This document shows positions 35,484 through 44,632 of a stretch of DNA of 64,000 nucleotides, in pieces (within the stretch, counting starts at the first letter, position 1; each line of letters starts with the position of its first letter). The position numbers and the translations under genes were made by a program. Source of the DNA: Halomonas alkaliantarctica (GTDB taxonomy: Bacteria; Pseudomonadota; Gammaproteobacteria; Pseudomonadales; Halomonadaceae); contig NZ_CP122961.1 in the NCBI RefSeq assembly GCF_029854215.1, positions 4,030,001-4,094,000 of the forward strand, in the 5' to 3' direction. The notes beneath the pieces were generated by a model. The model was not told the DNA's origin. It did not search any database and saw only the letters and a list, made by a program, of their open reading frames with translations.

Positions 35484-36063
35484 AGACTATACCGAGACAA
35501 AGGTAAAAGACCCTGTTTGCGGACACTGGTCCTTCGGACGAACTCAAGGACATGACCCGGCGTTTCTGGATCGGCCTAGTACTGACACTACCCGTGTTTG
35601 CCCTAGAAATGGGTGGGCACGCGTTTGGCCTTATACATTTTATTTCCCAGCAAACCTCTAACTGGATTCAACTGCTGCTGGCAACGCCGGTAGTCGTCTG
35701 GGCAGGTTGGCCATTCTTTGTACGCGGATGGCGCTCGCTTCTCCGTCGCAGCCTTAATATGTTCACGCTCATCGTGATAGGTACCGGCACCGATGTGGCA
35801 ATAGAAAGCGCTGGTCACCCTACTGCGTGGCGACCTCACCGGTATTGCCACGGCGCATAAGCTCTCTAAAACCACCATGCGCAACATCCGTCAAAACCTG
35901 TTTTTTGCCTTTGCTTATAACGCGGCAGGCATTCCCATGCGGCAGGGATTTTGTACCCCTTCACAGGTATGCTGTTATCACCGATTATCGCTGCAGCGGC
36001 GATATCACTCTCGTCAGTGAGCGTGATTGGCAACGCCTTACGGTTACGTATGACGGCGCTGCG
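35476..36063 (+). pseudogene. Broken Cu-type P-ATPase
   Basis: Pieces of a heavy-metal P1B-ATPase remain in order but out of frame. The N-terminal KVKDPVCG (YHS-type start) is followed, in another frame, by [38 protein letters not shown] and RSLNMFTLI (first helices). The text then jumps at about 35780 to [12 protein letters not shown], skipping the CPC metal site, the DKTGT phosphorylation site and most of the catalytic domains. Frameshifts near 35813 and 35940 break the C-terminal part ([19 protein letters not shown], then [19 protein letters not shown]). The protein cannot work. Its last bases overlap the DUF423 gene. Confidence 0.85.
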
Positions 36064-36433
36064 CTAGCAGGGCTACCACTCCAAGCGCCAGCCAACCGGC
36101 CATCAACAGCAGCCCGCCAATGGGTGTGACAATGCCAAGGTTCAGCCCCGCCAGCGCCATCAGGTAGAGCGAGCCTGAAAAGCACGCCATGCCTAGCGCC
36201 CACAGCGCCAGCACCCAGCGGTGTCCGGCAAGCGGCTGCACTTGGCGCCATACCAGCACGATCATGATGGCTAGCGTGTGCCAGGCCTGATAGCGCACGC
36301 CGGTTTCAACAGCGCTCACCATCGTTTCTGTGGTGCGCGCCGCTAAGCCATGGGCTGCATAGGCGCCTAGCATTACCAGCATGGCGCCCGAAAGCGCCAC
36401 GATACACCACCACACTTTATCTGTTCGCTGCAC
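36044..36433 (-). CDS. DUF423 membrane protein (YgdD-like)
   Basis: Small inner-membrane protein of 129 residues with four hydrophobic helices. The DUF423 pattern is clear: [47 protein letters not shown] and [17 protein letters not shown]. Function is unknown in this family. The 3' end overlaps the last codons of the degenerate P-ATPase on the other strand. Confidence 0.85.
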   Translation of the reverse strand: MQRTDKVWWCIVALSGAMLVMLGAYAAHGLAARTTETMVSAVETGVRYQAWHTLAIMIVLVWRQVQPLAGHRWVLALWALGMACFSGSLYLMALAGLNLGIVTPIGGLLLMAGWLALGVVALLAQRRHT

Positions 36434-36570
36434 GCCACTCTCCTACGCCTATTGTGGTTGGCATCCATCGCGCTGATTGCACCTACGGCTTACCTTGCGC
36501 GGCGCGAAACCGCTACAATAGAGAATGCCTTAGAGAACGAACTACCACGACGAATGAGACACGCCTATCT

Positions 36571-36777
36571 ATGTCTATCCAGATACGTCTAAACGGTGAA
36601 CCCCATACGCTGTCGACCGGCCTCACCGCCGCTGACTTAGTTGAACAGCTGGGCCTTAGCGGTCGTCGTATCGCCGTCGAAATTAACGAAGAGATCGTCC
36701 CCCGCAGCCAACACGCCGACACCCGCCTGGTCGATGGCGACCACGTAGAAGTTGTCCACGCGATTGGCGGCGGCTAG
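36571..36777 (+). CDS. thiS: Sulfur carrier protein ThiS
   Basis: Ubiquitin-like sulfur carrier of thiamine thiazole synthesis, 68 residues. It has [14 protein letters not shown] at the N-terminus, a beta-grasp body and the essential Gly-Gly end (HAIGGG), which is thiocarboxylated. The start at 36571 matches the family length; longer frames upstream are not supported. thiG follows after 10 bp, as in many proteobacteria. Confidence 0.92.
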   Translation: MSIQIRLNGEPHTLSTGLTAADLVEQLGLSGRRIAVEINEEIVPRSQHADTRLVDGDHVEVVHAIGGG

Positions 36778-36787
36778 AGGAAATACT

Positions 36788-37597
36788 ATGACCCAACAAA
36801 CCCATGTAGCGCTAGCCGATACCCAGCTAACCATCGCCGGACGCGATTTTCAATCGCGCCTGCTGGTGGGCACAGGCAAGTACAAAGACTTTACCGAAAC
36901 TGGCGCCGCCATTGCCCAAAGCGGCGCTGAAATCGTGACCTTTGCGGTGCGCCGTACTAATTTAGGCCAGGACGCCGATGCGCCCAACCTGTTAGACGTT
37001 ATTTCCCCCGAGCGCTACACCCTGCTGCCCAATACCGCCGGTTGCTACAACGCTAAAGATGCCGTTCGCACCTGCCGCTTGGCCCGAGAACTGCTCGACG
37101 GTCACAACCTGGTCAAGCTAGAAGTGCTCGGCGACGATCACACGCTTTACCCCAACGTGGTCGAGACGCTAAAAGCCGCTGAAACGCTGCTCGCCGATGG
37201 CTTTGACGTCATGGTGTATACCAGTGACGATCCTATTGTGGCACGCGAACTAGAAGCCATGGGCTGCTGCGCCATCATGCCGCTGGGGTCACTGATTGGC
37301 TCGGGCCACGGCATTCAGAATCCGCACAACCTGCGTTTAATCGTTGAGCAGAGCAAGGTACCGGTACTCGTGGATGCGGGCATTGGCACGGCGTCAGACG
37401 CTGCCATGGCGATGGAGCTCGGTTGCGACGGCGTACTGCTGAATACCGCCATTGCCCACGCCCGCGAGCCGCTACGCATGGCCAACGCCATGAAGCTGGC
37501 CGTGGAAGCCGGGCGTGATGCGTTTTTAGCCGGCCGTATGGCGCGCCGCCAGTCCGCCGATCCTTCTTCACCTTTCGCTGGCCGTATTAACGGTTAA
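36788..37597 (+). CDS. thiG: Thiazole synthase ThiG
   Basis: Enzyme of thiamine synthesis that builds the thiazole phosphate from deoxyxylulose phosphate, dehydroglycine and ThiS thiocarboxylate. It has 269 residues in a TIM barrel. Family segments are [32 protein letters not shown] with the catalytic Lys, [17 protein letters not shown], and [30 protein letters not shown] precedes the ATG at 36788, which is preferred to an upstream in-frame start inside thiS. trmB follows closely. Confidence 0.95.
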   Translation: MTQQTHVALADTQLTIAGRDFQSRLLVGTGKYKDFTETGAAIAQSGAEIVTFAVRRTNLGQDADAPNLLDVISPERYTLLPNTAGCYNAKDAVRTCRLARELLDGHNLVKLEVLGDDHTLYPNVVETLKAAETLLADGFDVMVYTSDDPIVARELEAMGCCAIMPLGSLIGSGHGIQNPHNLRLIVEQSKVPVLVDAGIGTASDAAMAMELGCDGVLLNTAIAHAREPLRMANAMKLAVEAGRDAFLAGRMARRQSADPSSPFAGRING

Positions 37598-37612
37598 TTG
37601 ATTCGAGACCCC

Positions 37613-38383
37613 ATGACTGAACCCAACGATACCGTACCCGAAAGTCACACCGCGCCCGAAAGCAACGTCACCACAGGCCCGGAAGGTACGGATGCACCTC
37701 TGCACCGCCGCGGCATTAAAAGCTACGTGATCCGCGCGGGTCGTATGACACAAGCGCAGAACCGTGGACTGGAAGATATCTGGCCGCGCTTTGGCCTGAC
37801 CATCGCCGACGGTCGTCAAGACTTGGATGCCCTGTTTGGCCGCAAGGCACCGCGGGTAGTAGAAATCGGCTTTGGCATGGGCAACTCGCTGATAGAACAG
37901 GCCGAGACTCATCCAGACACCGACTTTATTGGCATTGAAGTCCACGCCCCCGGCGTTGGCAAGCTGTTGGATGAAGTCGATAAACGCGGCCTCACCAATC
38001 TGCGCGTTTACCGGGAAGACGCCCTGGCGGTGCTGGAGCAGTGCCTGCCCGAAGGCTCGCTGACCACGCTGCAGCTGTTCTTTCCCGACCCTTGGCCGAA
38101 GAAGAAGCACCACAAACGGCGCATCGTGCAGCCCGCATTCGTTGATCTGATCCGTACCCGCCTGATGCCGGGCGGCACCTTCCATATGGCCACCGACTGG
38201 GAAGCCTACGCGGAGTGGATGGCCGAGGTAATGGAAGCGGCCCCCGGCTATGCCAATACCGCTAGCGAGGAAACCGCCCCGTACGTGCCACGCCCGGCGT
38301 TCCGCCCGCTAACCAAGTTTGAAGCCCGCGGCGAAAAACTGGGTCACGGGGTTTGGGATTTGATCTATCGCCGGGAGGGGTGA
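37613..38383 (+). CDS. trmB: tRNA (guanine-N7-)-methyltransferase
   Basis: SAM-dependent enzyme that makes m7G46 in tRNA, 256 residues. Visible parts are the N-terminal [15 protein letters not shown], the SAM loop [12 protein letters not shown], the acidic [12 protein letters not shown], and the catalytic block [18 protein letters not shown], ending with [17 protein letters not shown]. The ATG at 37613 is chosen; a TTG at 37598 immediately after thiG is possible. Pairing of thiSG with trmB is common in gammaproteobacteria. Confidence 0.94.
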   Translation: MTEPNDTVPESHTAPESNVTTGPEGTDAPLHRRGIKSYVIRAGRMTQAQNRGLEDIWPRFGLTIADGRQDLDALFGRKAPRVVEIGFGMGNSLIEQAETHPDTDFIGIEVHAPGVGKLLDEVDKRGLTNLRVYREDALAVLEQCLPEGSLTTLQLFFPDPWPKKKHHKRRIVQPAFVDLIRTRLMPGGTFHMATDWEAYAEWMAEVMEAAPGYANTASEETAPYVPRPAFRPLTKFEARGEKLGHGVWDLIYRREG

Positions 38384-38447
38384 ATCTAAGGGCTGTCTCC
38401 ACCTCGCGATGGCCTAGTCTTTATGCGCTATCTGAAATAGCGGGTTC

Positions 38448-39050
38448 CTACTCAAATTCAGTTAGCGCAAAGCTCTCGCCCTCCACCACCTTCGCCTGCC
38501 AGGCATGTAGCGTCGGGTAGCGGTTTTGCCAATCAAAGGCCGGTAGGCGAAAGCTAATATACGCCAGCGCCGCGGCAACGGTAATCGCCCCCAGGGTGCG
38601 CTGGGCACTGCCTGCCAGCACACTGGGGTGCGCATTGAGTGTTATCAACGTGCGTTCGATCGCTTTTAAACGGCGCTGCCCCAACAGCGTCGTATCCACT
38701 TCGTGGCCACTATATTTGCGACCGATTACCACGTTAAAGGCGGCGTCCATCAGGCCCTGCCCCAACCCTGCCAGCGCCAGGGTTTCCGTTAGTGTTTTAC
38801 TGGGTATCAGAGATGGCCCTTCGCCCACTGCATCCAGATAGTGAGCAATCAACAGCGACTCGGTGATGACCTCTCCCTCATCGGTCACCAGCGTTGGAAT
38901 ACGGCTAAGCGGCGTAATCTGCAACAGTTCGCTATCTGCCGCCCAAGGGTCGCACCAGCAAAGCTCGGTGCGCTCGATCAGTTGCTTTTCATAGAGGCAA
39001 ACACGCACAACGCGTGCATAGGGAGAAGAAGTATTTAAATAGAGCTGCAT
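38448..39050 (-). CDS. Glutathione S-transferase
   Basis: Cytoplasmic protein of 200 residues with an N-terminal thioredoxin-like half (LYLNTSSPYARVVRVCL, cis-Pro in SRIPTLVTDEGEVITES) and an all-helical C-terminal half. Ser or the nearby Tyr of SSPYAR is the likely glutathione contact. It is a small single-copy GST of the type often linked to stress; no neighbour fixes the substrate. It converges with trmB. Confidence 0.85.
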   Translation of the reverse strand: MQLYLNTSSPYARVVRVCLYEKQLIERTELCWCDPWAADSELLQITPLSRIPTLVTDEGEVITESLLIAHYLDAVGEGPSLIPSKTLTETLALAGLGQGLMDAAFNVVIGRKYSGHEVDTTLLGQRRLKAIERTLITLNAHPSVLAGSAQRTLGAITVAAALAYISFRLPAFDWQNRYPTLHAWQAKVVEGESFALTEFE

Positions 39051-39094
39051 GACGGCCTCGTGTTTATTTTAAACGCTCGCTAAGCGACCTAAGG

Positions 39095-40102
39095 CTAGTC
39101 CAGTTTAGCGTTAACTATTCGATGCATGGTGCCACTTCCACTTTCAAAGGCGTCGATATTCGCCAGCGTGGTCTCGGCAATATTGGTCAGCGCCTCGGCA
39201 GTGAAGAAGGCCTGGTGGCCGGTGATCAGTACATTATGGAAGGTCGTTAGGCGCATAAACTGATCATCGTCAATCACGCCCTGGGAGAGGTCCTCGAAGA
39301 ACAGCTGCTCCTCCTCTTCGTAGACATCCAACCCTAAGCGGCCGATTTTGCCGCTTTTCAAACCCGCGATTACCGCCTGGGTATCGACCACCCTACCTCG
39401 GCCGGTGTTGATGATCATCACGCCCTCCTTCATTTGCGCAATGGCATCAGCATCAATCAAATGGTGAGTCTCAGGCGTCAACGGGCAGTGCAGCGAGATA
39501 ATGTCGGCGTTGGCATACAGCGTTGCTAGCGGCACGTACTCAACAAAGGGTTTCGCATCCGGGCTGGGAAAGGGGTCGCTTGCCACAATGCGGCAACCAA
39601 AGCCGTGCATAATATCGGCAAAAATCAGCCCGATATGCCCAGTGCCAATAACGCCCACGGTTTTGCCGTGTAGATCGAACCCCAGCAGGCCATCCAGAGC
39701 AAAATTTCCCTCCCTCACCCGGTTGTAGGCGCGATAAGTCATGCGATTAAGGCTTAGTACTAGGGCGACCGCGTGTTCTGCCACTGCGTGGGGGGAGTAG
39801 GCGGGCACCCGTACCACCGTAATGCCCAACCGTTCGGCGGTAGCTAAATCAACATGATTAAAGCCCGCCGAACGCAGCGCCACTAACCTTGTGCCACCGC
39901 TATGCAATTGCTCTAACACGGCGGCATCAAGGCAGTCGTTAACAAAGGCGCAAACCGCATCAAATCCGTTGGCCAATGGGGCCGTATCAATCGTTAGACG
40001 CGCCTCCAAAAAGCTCAAGGAGTGACGCTCCCCTGCGTTAGCGCGAGTAATAAAAGTGCGATCGTAGGGTTTGGCGCTGAATACGGCGATGCGCATTGGC
40101 AT
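39095..40102 (-). CDS. ldhA: D-lactate dehydrogenase-like 2-hydroxyacid dehydrogenase
   Basis: NAD-dependent D-2-hydroxyacid dehydrogenase of 335 residues. The LdhA-type N-terminus ([10 protein letters not shown]) precedes [10 protein letters not shown], the nucleotide loop [13 protein letters not shown], the catalytic Arg region [10 protein letters not shown], Glu in YEEEE and His in ITGHQAFFT. It starts in the TAATG that ends ectD, so the two are translated together. This pairing with an ectoine hydroxylase is unusual to me. Lactate is the likeliest substrate by family, but another hydroxyacid is possible. Confidence 0.87.
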   Translation of the reverse strand: MPMRIAVFSAKPYDRTFITRANAGERHSLSFLEARLTIDTAPLANGFDAVCAFVNDCLDAAVLEQLHSGGTRLVALRSAGFNHVDLATAERLGITVVRVPAYSPHAVAEHAVALVLSLNRMTYRAYNRVREGNFALDGLLGFDLHGKTVGVIGTGHIGLIFADIMHGFGCRIVASDPFPSPDAKPFVEYVPLATLYANADIISLHCPLTPETHHLIDADAIAQMKEGVMIINTGRGRVVDTQAVIAGLKSGKIGRLGLDVYEEEEQLFFEDLSQGVIDDDQFMRLTTFHNVLITGHQAFFTAEALTNIAETTLANIDAFESGSGTMHRIVNAKLD

Positions 40103-41013
40103 TACTCATCAAGCGGTTTAAGCGGCTCCCATTCTGAGCGATTGGCCAGAAACTCTGGCCTTGGTCGATTGCCGCAGTAAGGGTCGTGTAGCGTGTTTTC
40201 AACGCTATTGTAAACAAAAAACAGATTACTTCTCGGCCAGCAAGACATATTGATATTCGAGCCGTGCATGGTATTGCATTCAAAGATTACCAGCGAGCCG
40301 GCGGGCCCTTTAGGCGCTTCGATATCGTTTTCTAACATTAGCTCGCGAAGGCTACTGGCTGGAGGCACCCCCACCTCTTGGCTTTTCAGCGACTCCTTAT
40401 AATTATTTTCCGGTGTTCGTCCTACGCAGGGGACAAAGTATTGATGCGAACCGGGGATCAACATTAACGGGCCGTTAAACTCACCGTTATCAGTGAGTAC
40501 GATGGAGCAACTTAACGCACGCATTCGCGGCATGCCGTCTTCGCTATGCCATGTTTCAAAATCAGAGTGCCACTCAAACCCTTTACCTTTAAAACCTGGC
40601 TTATAATTAATCCGTGACTGATGAATATATACATCGCTGCCCAGCAGTTGCTTAACAATCGCCAATAGATTGGGATCCTGGGTCAAGCGCTGAAAGCGTT
40701 TTGAAATATCGTGGATGCCAAAAATGGTGCGGATCTCTTCACGCCCCGGTTCAAGAATAGTGCCTTCTGAAAGTTTCAGATCAGCATCGTCTTCATACTC
40801 GCGCAGCTCTTGAAGAAAAACCTGCATATCATCGGCGTCAAAAAATCCTTCAAACGACAGAAACCCCTTTCTTTCGTACTCATCAATTTCTGTCTTGCTT
40901 AAGGGGCCATTCTCAAGCTGTGACTCATCGCCGTATACCACGGGATCGATGCGTTCAAACATTCCTAACTTTCGTTCCAAGCGCGTCGGGAAAAGATCTT
41001 GTGTATCGACCAT
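40102..41013 (-). CDS. ectD: Ectoine 5-hydroxylase EctD
   Basis: Fe(II)/2-oxoglutarate dioxygenase that converts ectoine to 5-hydroxyectoine, 303 residues (family about 300). The complete EctD signature [17 protein letters not shown] is present, with iron ligands His149 and Asp151 in it and His250 in ECNTMHGSN by my count. The start at 41013 follows GGAGG with 8 bp spacing and gives the expected [11 protein letters not shown]. The gene stands apart from any ectABC genes in this window, as known for H. elongata. It overlaps the downstream dehydrogenase by 1 bp. A minus-strand promoter must lie in 41014-41220. Confidence 0.96.
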   Translation of the reverse strand: MVDTQDLFPTRLERKLGMFERIDPVVYGDESQLENGPLSKTEIDEYERKGFLSFEGFFDADDMQVFLQELREYEDDADLKLSEGTILEPGREEIRTIFGIHDISKRFQRLTQDPNLLAIVKQLLGSDVYIHQSRINYKPGFKGKGFEWHSDFETWHSEDGMPRMRALSCSIVLTDNGEFNGPLMLIPGSHQYFVPCVGRTPENNYKESLKSQEVGVPPASSLRELMLENDIEAPKGPAGSLVIFECNTMHGSNINMSCWPRSNLFFVYNSVENTLHDPYCGNRPRPEFLANRSEWEPLKPLDE

Positions 41014-41207
41014 AGCAAACTCCTCCATTAGTGTGCTTATCAACAAACGCCTTTAAACGCTACTTATAAAACGTAGACGTCAAAGCGTACACAAGCAATG
41101 ACGCATGTCATCCTGCGTCGCCGCAGCAGTCTTTGATTAAAAATATAAACAACTAAGCGTATAAAAGTAGCCAAAAAGCCGTAAGGATAGAGAGCGGAGG
41201 TATCAGT

Positions 41208-41242
41208 AAGCGCAAAAAAGAAAGCCGCTCCATTGGAGCGGC
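41208..41242 (-). terminator. Terminator after AEC transporter
   Basis: On the minus strand GCCGCTCC/GGAGCGGC with a 3-nt loop is followed by TTTCTTTTTTG. It separates the transporter from ectD. Two weaker hairpins (around 41285 and 41311-41332) lie between it and the transporter stop; the 396-bp gap 41014-41409 holds no credible gene. Confidence 0.75.
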
Positions 41243-41409
41243 AAAAAGACCGTGACTAGCAATGAGAGGGAGAAACCATGACAGGAAACTGGCGGTTTCT
41301 GTCTTGGTCTGTGGCGTCTCATCAAACGCCACAACCACAATGTAATAGTTCTCATTTACGCCGTCAACACAAATACGAATATTTTTTATTTGGTTTTCCA
41401 GCCTCGCCG

Positions 41410-42324
41410 TCAACTGACCAACTGCAGCCAAAACGGAAGAGTGAGCATGGCTAATAGGGTTTGGCCTGTAATGATTGCGGCCATCAACTCGGCATCTCCA
41501 CCCAACTGACGGGCTAGGATATACGCAGAGGTGGCGGTGGGCAGTGCTGCAAACAGCAGCGCTACATCGCGGCTTACAGTATCCAACTGCAGGATCCAAG
41601 TGAGCGCCAATACCAGCGCGGGCATGAGCAGCAGTTTAACGCTATTGGTGGCCAACACGCCGCGGTCAATACGTAGTAGCGCCGCTGGACGTAGCGCCAC
41701 GCCGACGGCCACCAAACCCAATGGCAACGCCGCACGCCCCAGTAGCTCAACCGTATCTTTACTCCAGCCGGGCAAACCAATGCCCGTAAGGTTCAGACCA
41801 ATGCCCGCCAGGCAGGCAAGAATCAACGGGTTTTTAATCAGTGCCATCACACTTTTACCTACGCTAGCACCGCCGAGTGTACCCGCGGCGACAAAGCTGG
41901 CCACGCACATCACATTAACCACTGGCACCATTAGCGCCACAGCGACGGCGGCGGTGGTCGCTCCTAAGCTGCCGTGTAGCGCGGCGGCGCCAGCAACGCC
42001 CACGTAGGTATTAAAACGTACCGCACCTTGAAATACCGATGTAAACGCCGCGGGCGTTAGCTGTAGCCAGCCACGTAAACACCACAGCAACAAACCAAAC
42101 AGCACCATCGCACCCAGCAGCACCAGGGCCAAGCGGCCGACCGGTACTTGGTTTACATCCGCAGTGGCTAAGGTGCCCACCAGCATGGCGGGAAACAGCA
42201 CAAAGTAGATCAGCCGTTCCATATGCGGCCAAAAGGTGTCGCTGGGCCAGCGCCAATAGCCAAGCACGGCGCCCAGTAAGATCAACAGAAATAGTGGGCC
42301 TAAAGCACCAGTGATACTCTCCAT
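41410..42324 (-). CDS. AEC-family transporter
   Basis: Inner-membrane permease of 304 residues with ten hydrophobic helices, of the auxin efflux carrier family. Segments are LLILLGAVLGYWRWP at the N-terminus, FNTYVGVAGAAALHG, MVPVVNVMCVASFV, LIKNPLILACLAGIGLNLTG and the closing FAALPTATSAYILARQLGGD. Bacterial members carry malate, malonate or similar acids, but the substrate here cannot be told. It has its own terminator. Confidence 0.85.
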   Translation of the reverse strand: MESITGALGPLFLLILLGAVLGYWRWPSDTFWPHMERLIYFVLFPAMLVGTLATADVNQVPVGRLALVLLGAMVLFGLLLWCLRGWLQLTPAAFTSVFQGAVRFNTYVGVAGAAALHGSLGATTAAVAVALMVPVVNVMCVASFVAAGTLGGASVGKSVMALIKNPLILACLAGIGLNLTGIGLPGWSKDTVELLGRAALPLGLVAVGVALRPAALLRIDRGVLATNSVKLLLMPALVLALTWILQLDTVSRDVALLFAALPTATSAYILARQLGGDAELMAAIITGQTLLAMLTLPFWLQLVS

Positions 42325-42430
42325 TTACGTCCCTTTTGCCTGCGACATCCCAGCACAGCGATATCGGCGCGATTGCTGTTACCATGGCAATGATTCCCCG
42401 CCCCACGGCTTGCGTAGCGATTATTCTGCC

Positions 42431-42934
42431 ATGAAGATGACATTAAAACCTGCACACCCGGCGGGCTTTCCCGCCTTAAGGGTACTGATGCTGGTCACTG
42501 GCTTGGCGCTAGCGGCCTGCGCGTGGTATGCCTTTTCACATTGGCTCCACCGCGACAGTGATGTGACATGGTTTCCGCCCACTTCAAGCTGCAATCTGCA
42601 TGCTGCTCCCTGCACCGCCACTTTGGGGGACTTGGGCCGCATCACTCTCCACGTTCAATCCAGTGGACGGATTAATGCCTTGGAAATATTGCCACTGGAA
42701 GTGGACGTCGAGGGTGTTACCGCCTCCCAGGTCGAGGTAGATTTTATCGGTCGAGATATGGATTTGGGACTCTACCGTTTTGCCCTTAGCGCAGGTGCGC
42801 CCGGCCATTTTGAAGGTCAAGGCCAAGTGGGGATTTGCACTCAAAACGTTATGCCCTGGCGAGCACGTGTCATACTGGAAACCGCAGAAGGCAAGGTAGG
42901 CAGTTGGTTCGATTTTGACGTAATTCGGAGTTAA
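42431..42934 (+). CDS. Unknown single-span protein paired with SCO
   Basis: Protein of 167 residues that I cannot assign. It has one N-terminal helix (RVLMLVTGLALAACAWYAF) and then a periplasmic beta-rich domain with four Cys in pairs (SSCNLHAAPCTATLG, and a later single Cys in VGICTQNVMPW). The end WRARVILETAEGKVGSWFDF is typical of a small sandwich domain. It lies 5 bp before a SCO gene in the same direction, so a role in periplasmic copper delivery or oxidase assembly is possible. No experimental relative comes to mind. Confidence 0.6.
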   Translation: MKMTLKPAHPAGFPALRVLMLVTGLALAACAWYAFSHWLHRDSDVTWFPPTSSCNLHAAPCTATLGDLGRITLHVQSSGRINALEILPLEVDVEGVTASQVEVDFIGRDMDLGLYRFALSAGAPGHFEGQGQVGICTQNVMPWRARVILETAEGKVGSWFDFDVIRS

Positions 42935-42939
42935 CGCAT

Positions 42940-43533
42940 ATGGCAAGGAAACCCTTATGGCTAGGCGCGGGGTTGGTCGCGGTTTTGCTGGTGGTCAGCG
43001 GTATAGGCCTGTATCAGTATGCCTTTGCCCCACAAGAGGGCGAACCCGTAGGTGGCCCGGTTGAGCTGCCCTCTACCCAGGGTGATTTCTCGTTAACCCA
43101 GTTAGACGACAATCAAATCGCGATTCTCTCTTTCGGCTACACCTACTGCCCCGATATTTGCCCCATGACCCAGTCGGTTAAGCGTCAAGCCCTTGCCCAG
43201 CTCTCTGAGCAGCAGCGCGAGCGCGTGGTGCCGGTAATGATCACCGTTGACCCTGAACGTGACACTATCGCGCGCATGCAGGAATACATGGGCTTTTTCG
43301 GCGAGGAGTTTATCGGCGCGGTGGGTAGTCAGGAGCAGCTTGAGGATGTCGCCTCACGCTATGGGGTGATATGGCGGAAAGTCGAAGCGCCGGATTCAGC
43401 AATGGACTACACCATTGATCACAGCGCCTCGCTCTTTTTGGTTAATCGCAAGGGCGATATTCTTCAGCGAGTGCTCTACTCACCGACCCCGCATGGGTTA
43501 GTTGCCGCCTTAGAGAGCGAACTAGACGGTTAA
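42940..43533 (+). CDS. SCO1/SenC-family copper chaperone
   Basis: Membrane-anchored thioredoxin-like protein of 197 residues that helps build the Cu(A) site of cytochrome oxidase. The N-terminal anchor (LGAGLVAVLLVVSGIGLYQY) precedes the metal site SFGYTYCPDICPMTQS with the CxxxC pair, and the conserved His lies in YTIDHSASLFLV. MITVDPERDT is also typical. It forms a pair with the unknown gene before it. It is not within the copper-resistance island. Confidence 0.9.
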   Translation: MARKPLWLGAGLVAVLLVVSGIGLYQYAFAPQEGEPVGGPVELPSTQGDFSLTQLDDNQIAILSFGYTYCPDICPMTQSVKRQALAQLSEQQRERVVPVMITVDPERDTIARMQEYMGFFGEEFIGAVGSQEQLEDVASRYGVIWRKVEAPDSAMDYTIDHSASLFLVNRKGDILQRVLYSPTPHGLVAALESELDG

Positions 43534-43546
43534 GCGCAGTTCCTTC

Positions 43547-44629
43547 TTAATCGACTTGTTCAGGCGCTGCCTGTAAACGATCCAGCATCGCCAGCAGCGC
43601 GCCAATTTGAGTACCGCTACGGGTATCGTGCTGCGGGCTTAACTGCCAGGTGCTTTCGGAAAACCCCCACCAGTCCCAGCAGCCCTGCGGGTTCGCCATA
43701 CTGCTTTCTGCCTGAGGATAGAGCACGATTTGCTGATGCGCTGCCGCCCAGGCATTTAAGCCGGTATAGCGTATGAACGTATCGCCAATCGCTTCTTCAG
43801 TCATTTGGCAGCCGTGTAGGGCCAGCGTTACCGGGCACTCGCCCCCTTTGCAGCCTTCGGGTACAAACACATAGCCTGTGTCGGCTAAGCCTTTTACCGC
43901 AAATTCTGACTGATCAAATGCGACTAGCTCGCCCTCTGGCTCGCCAGCGTCCGACACGTCGCGTTCGGGGTAGAGCCAATCCAGCATTTCTCCGGCAATA
44001 TCTTCATCGCAGGATAATAGGAAACTACCGCCGCCCTGACGACAATCACCCCACTCATGGGGCCCCGGGGGGGCTTCACTGGGTAACCGTATCGGCCAGC
44101 CATGTCCCGCATTTTCGCTGCGCGCAACGCGTAGCTGATCAGGCGATTCAAGCCACTGCTGCCACTGCTCAGCAAGCAGGTCGCCGAGCTGTGGCTCAAC
44201 CACATCGTCCTCTTCGCCGTGCCACAAATAGGCCCTGAGCTGGCTAAGCGCCTCGGCGCTACCTACCTGTTCTAGCCCGAGATAGCGCTGGTGGCGAGAC
44301 TCCAGCTCATCTAATGAAGGTGCGCCGCGACGGGTCATCATGCACTGGTTAAGCGCCAAACTCAGCGAGCCCTGCGCGCAGCTCCAGGGCCCTGCCGCCA
44401 GCACGCCCAGGCCACTAAACCGCTCGGGCCAAGCCACCGCCAGCTGGGTCGCCATATAACCGCCCGACGACACCCCCACCACACTGGCCTGCTCACTCGC
44501 AGCACTCAAGGCGGGCAAATCTACGGGCTCACTGGCCGTCTCGGCTTGTGCTAGTAGCGGTGTGCATAGACCTAAGCAAGCCACTGCCCGAGCAAAAGAA
44601 TACAGGCTGGAAGAGGGGGTTGAAGTCAT
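43547..44629 (-). CDS. PHB-depolymerase-like secreted esterase
   Basis: Exported serine hydrolase of 360 residues with leader ACLGLCTPLLAQAE. The nucleophile elbow is VVGVSSGGYMATQLA near residue 55, unusually early because the family core is shortened at the front. The C-terminal block VTLALHGCQM and WAAAHQQIVLYPQA, then NPQGCWDWWGF, is that of intracellular-type PHB depolymerases and related esterases. Hydrolysis of short polyesters or esters is inferred. The fkpA gene ends 3 bp upstream of its start. Confidence 0.8.
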   Translation of the reverse strand: MTSTPSSSLYSFARAVACLGLCTPLLAQAETASEPVDLPALSAASEQASVVGVSSGGYMATQLAVAWPERFSGLGVLAAGPWSCAQGSLSLALNQCMMTRRGAPSLDELESRHQRYLGLEQVGSAEALSQLRAYLWHGEEDDVVEPQLGDLLAEQWQQWLESPDQLRVARSENAGHGWPIRLPSEAPPGPHEWGDCRQGGGSFLLSCDEDIAGEMLDWLYPERDVSDAGEPEGELVAFDQSEFAVKGLADTGYVFVPEGCKGGECPVTLALHGCQMTEEAIGDTFIRYTGLNAWAAAHQQIVLYPQAESSMANPQGCWDWWGFSESTWQLSPQHDTRSGTQIGALLAMLDRLQAAPEQVD

Positions 44630-44632
44630 CGC

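Noticed and set aside
41153..41599. 148-codon minus-strand frame over the end of the AEC gene
   Set aside because: It runs through the terminator and overlaps the transporter in another frame; only the tail looks hydrophobic, by chance.
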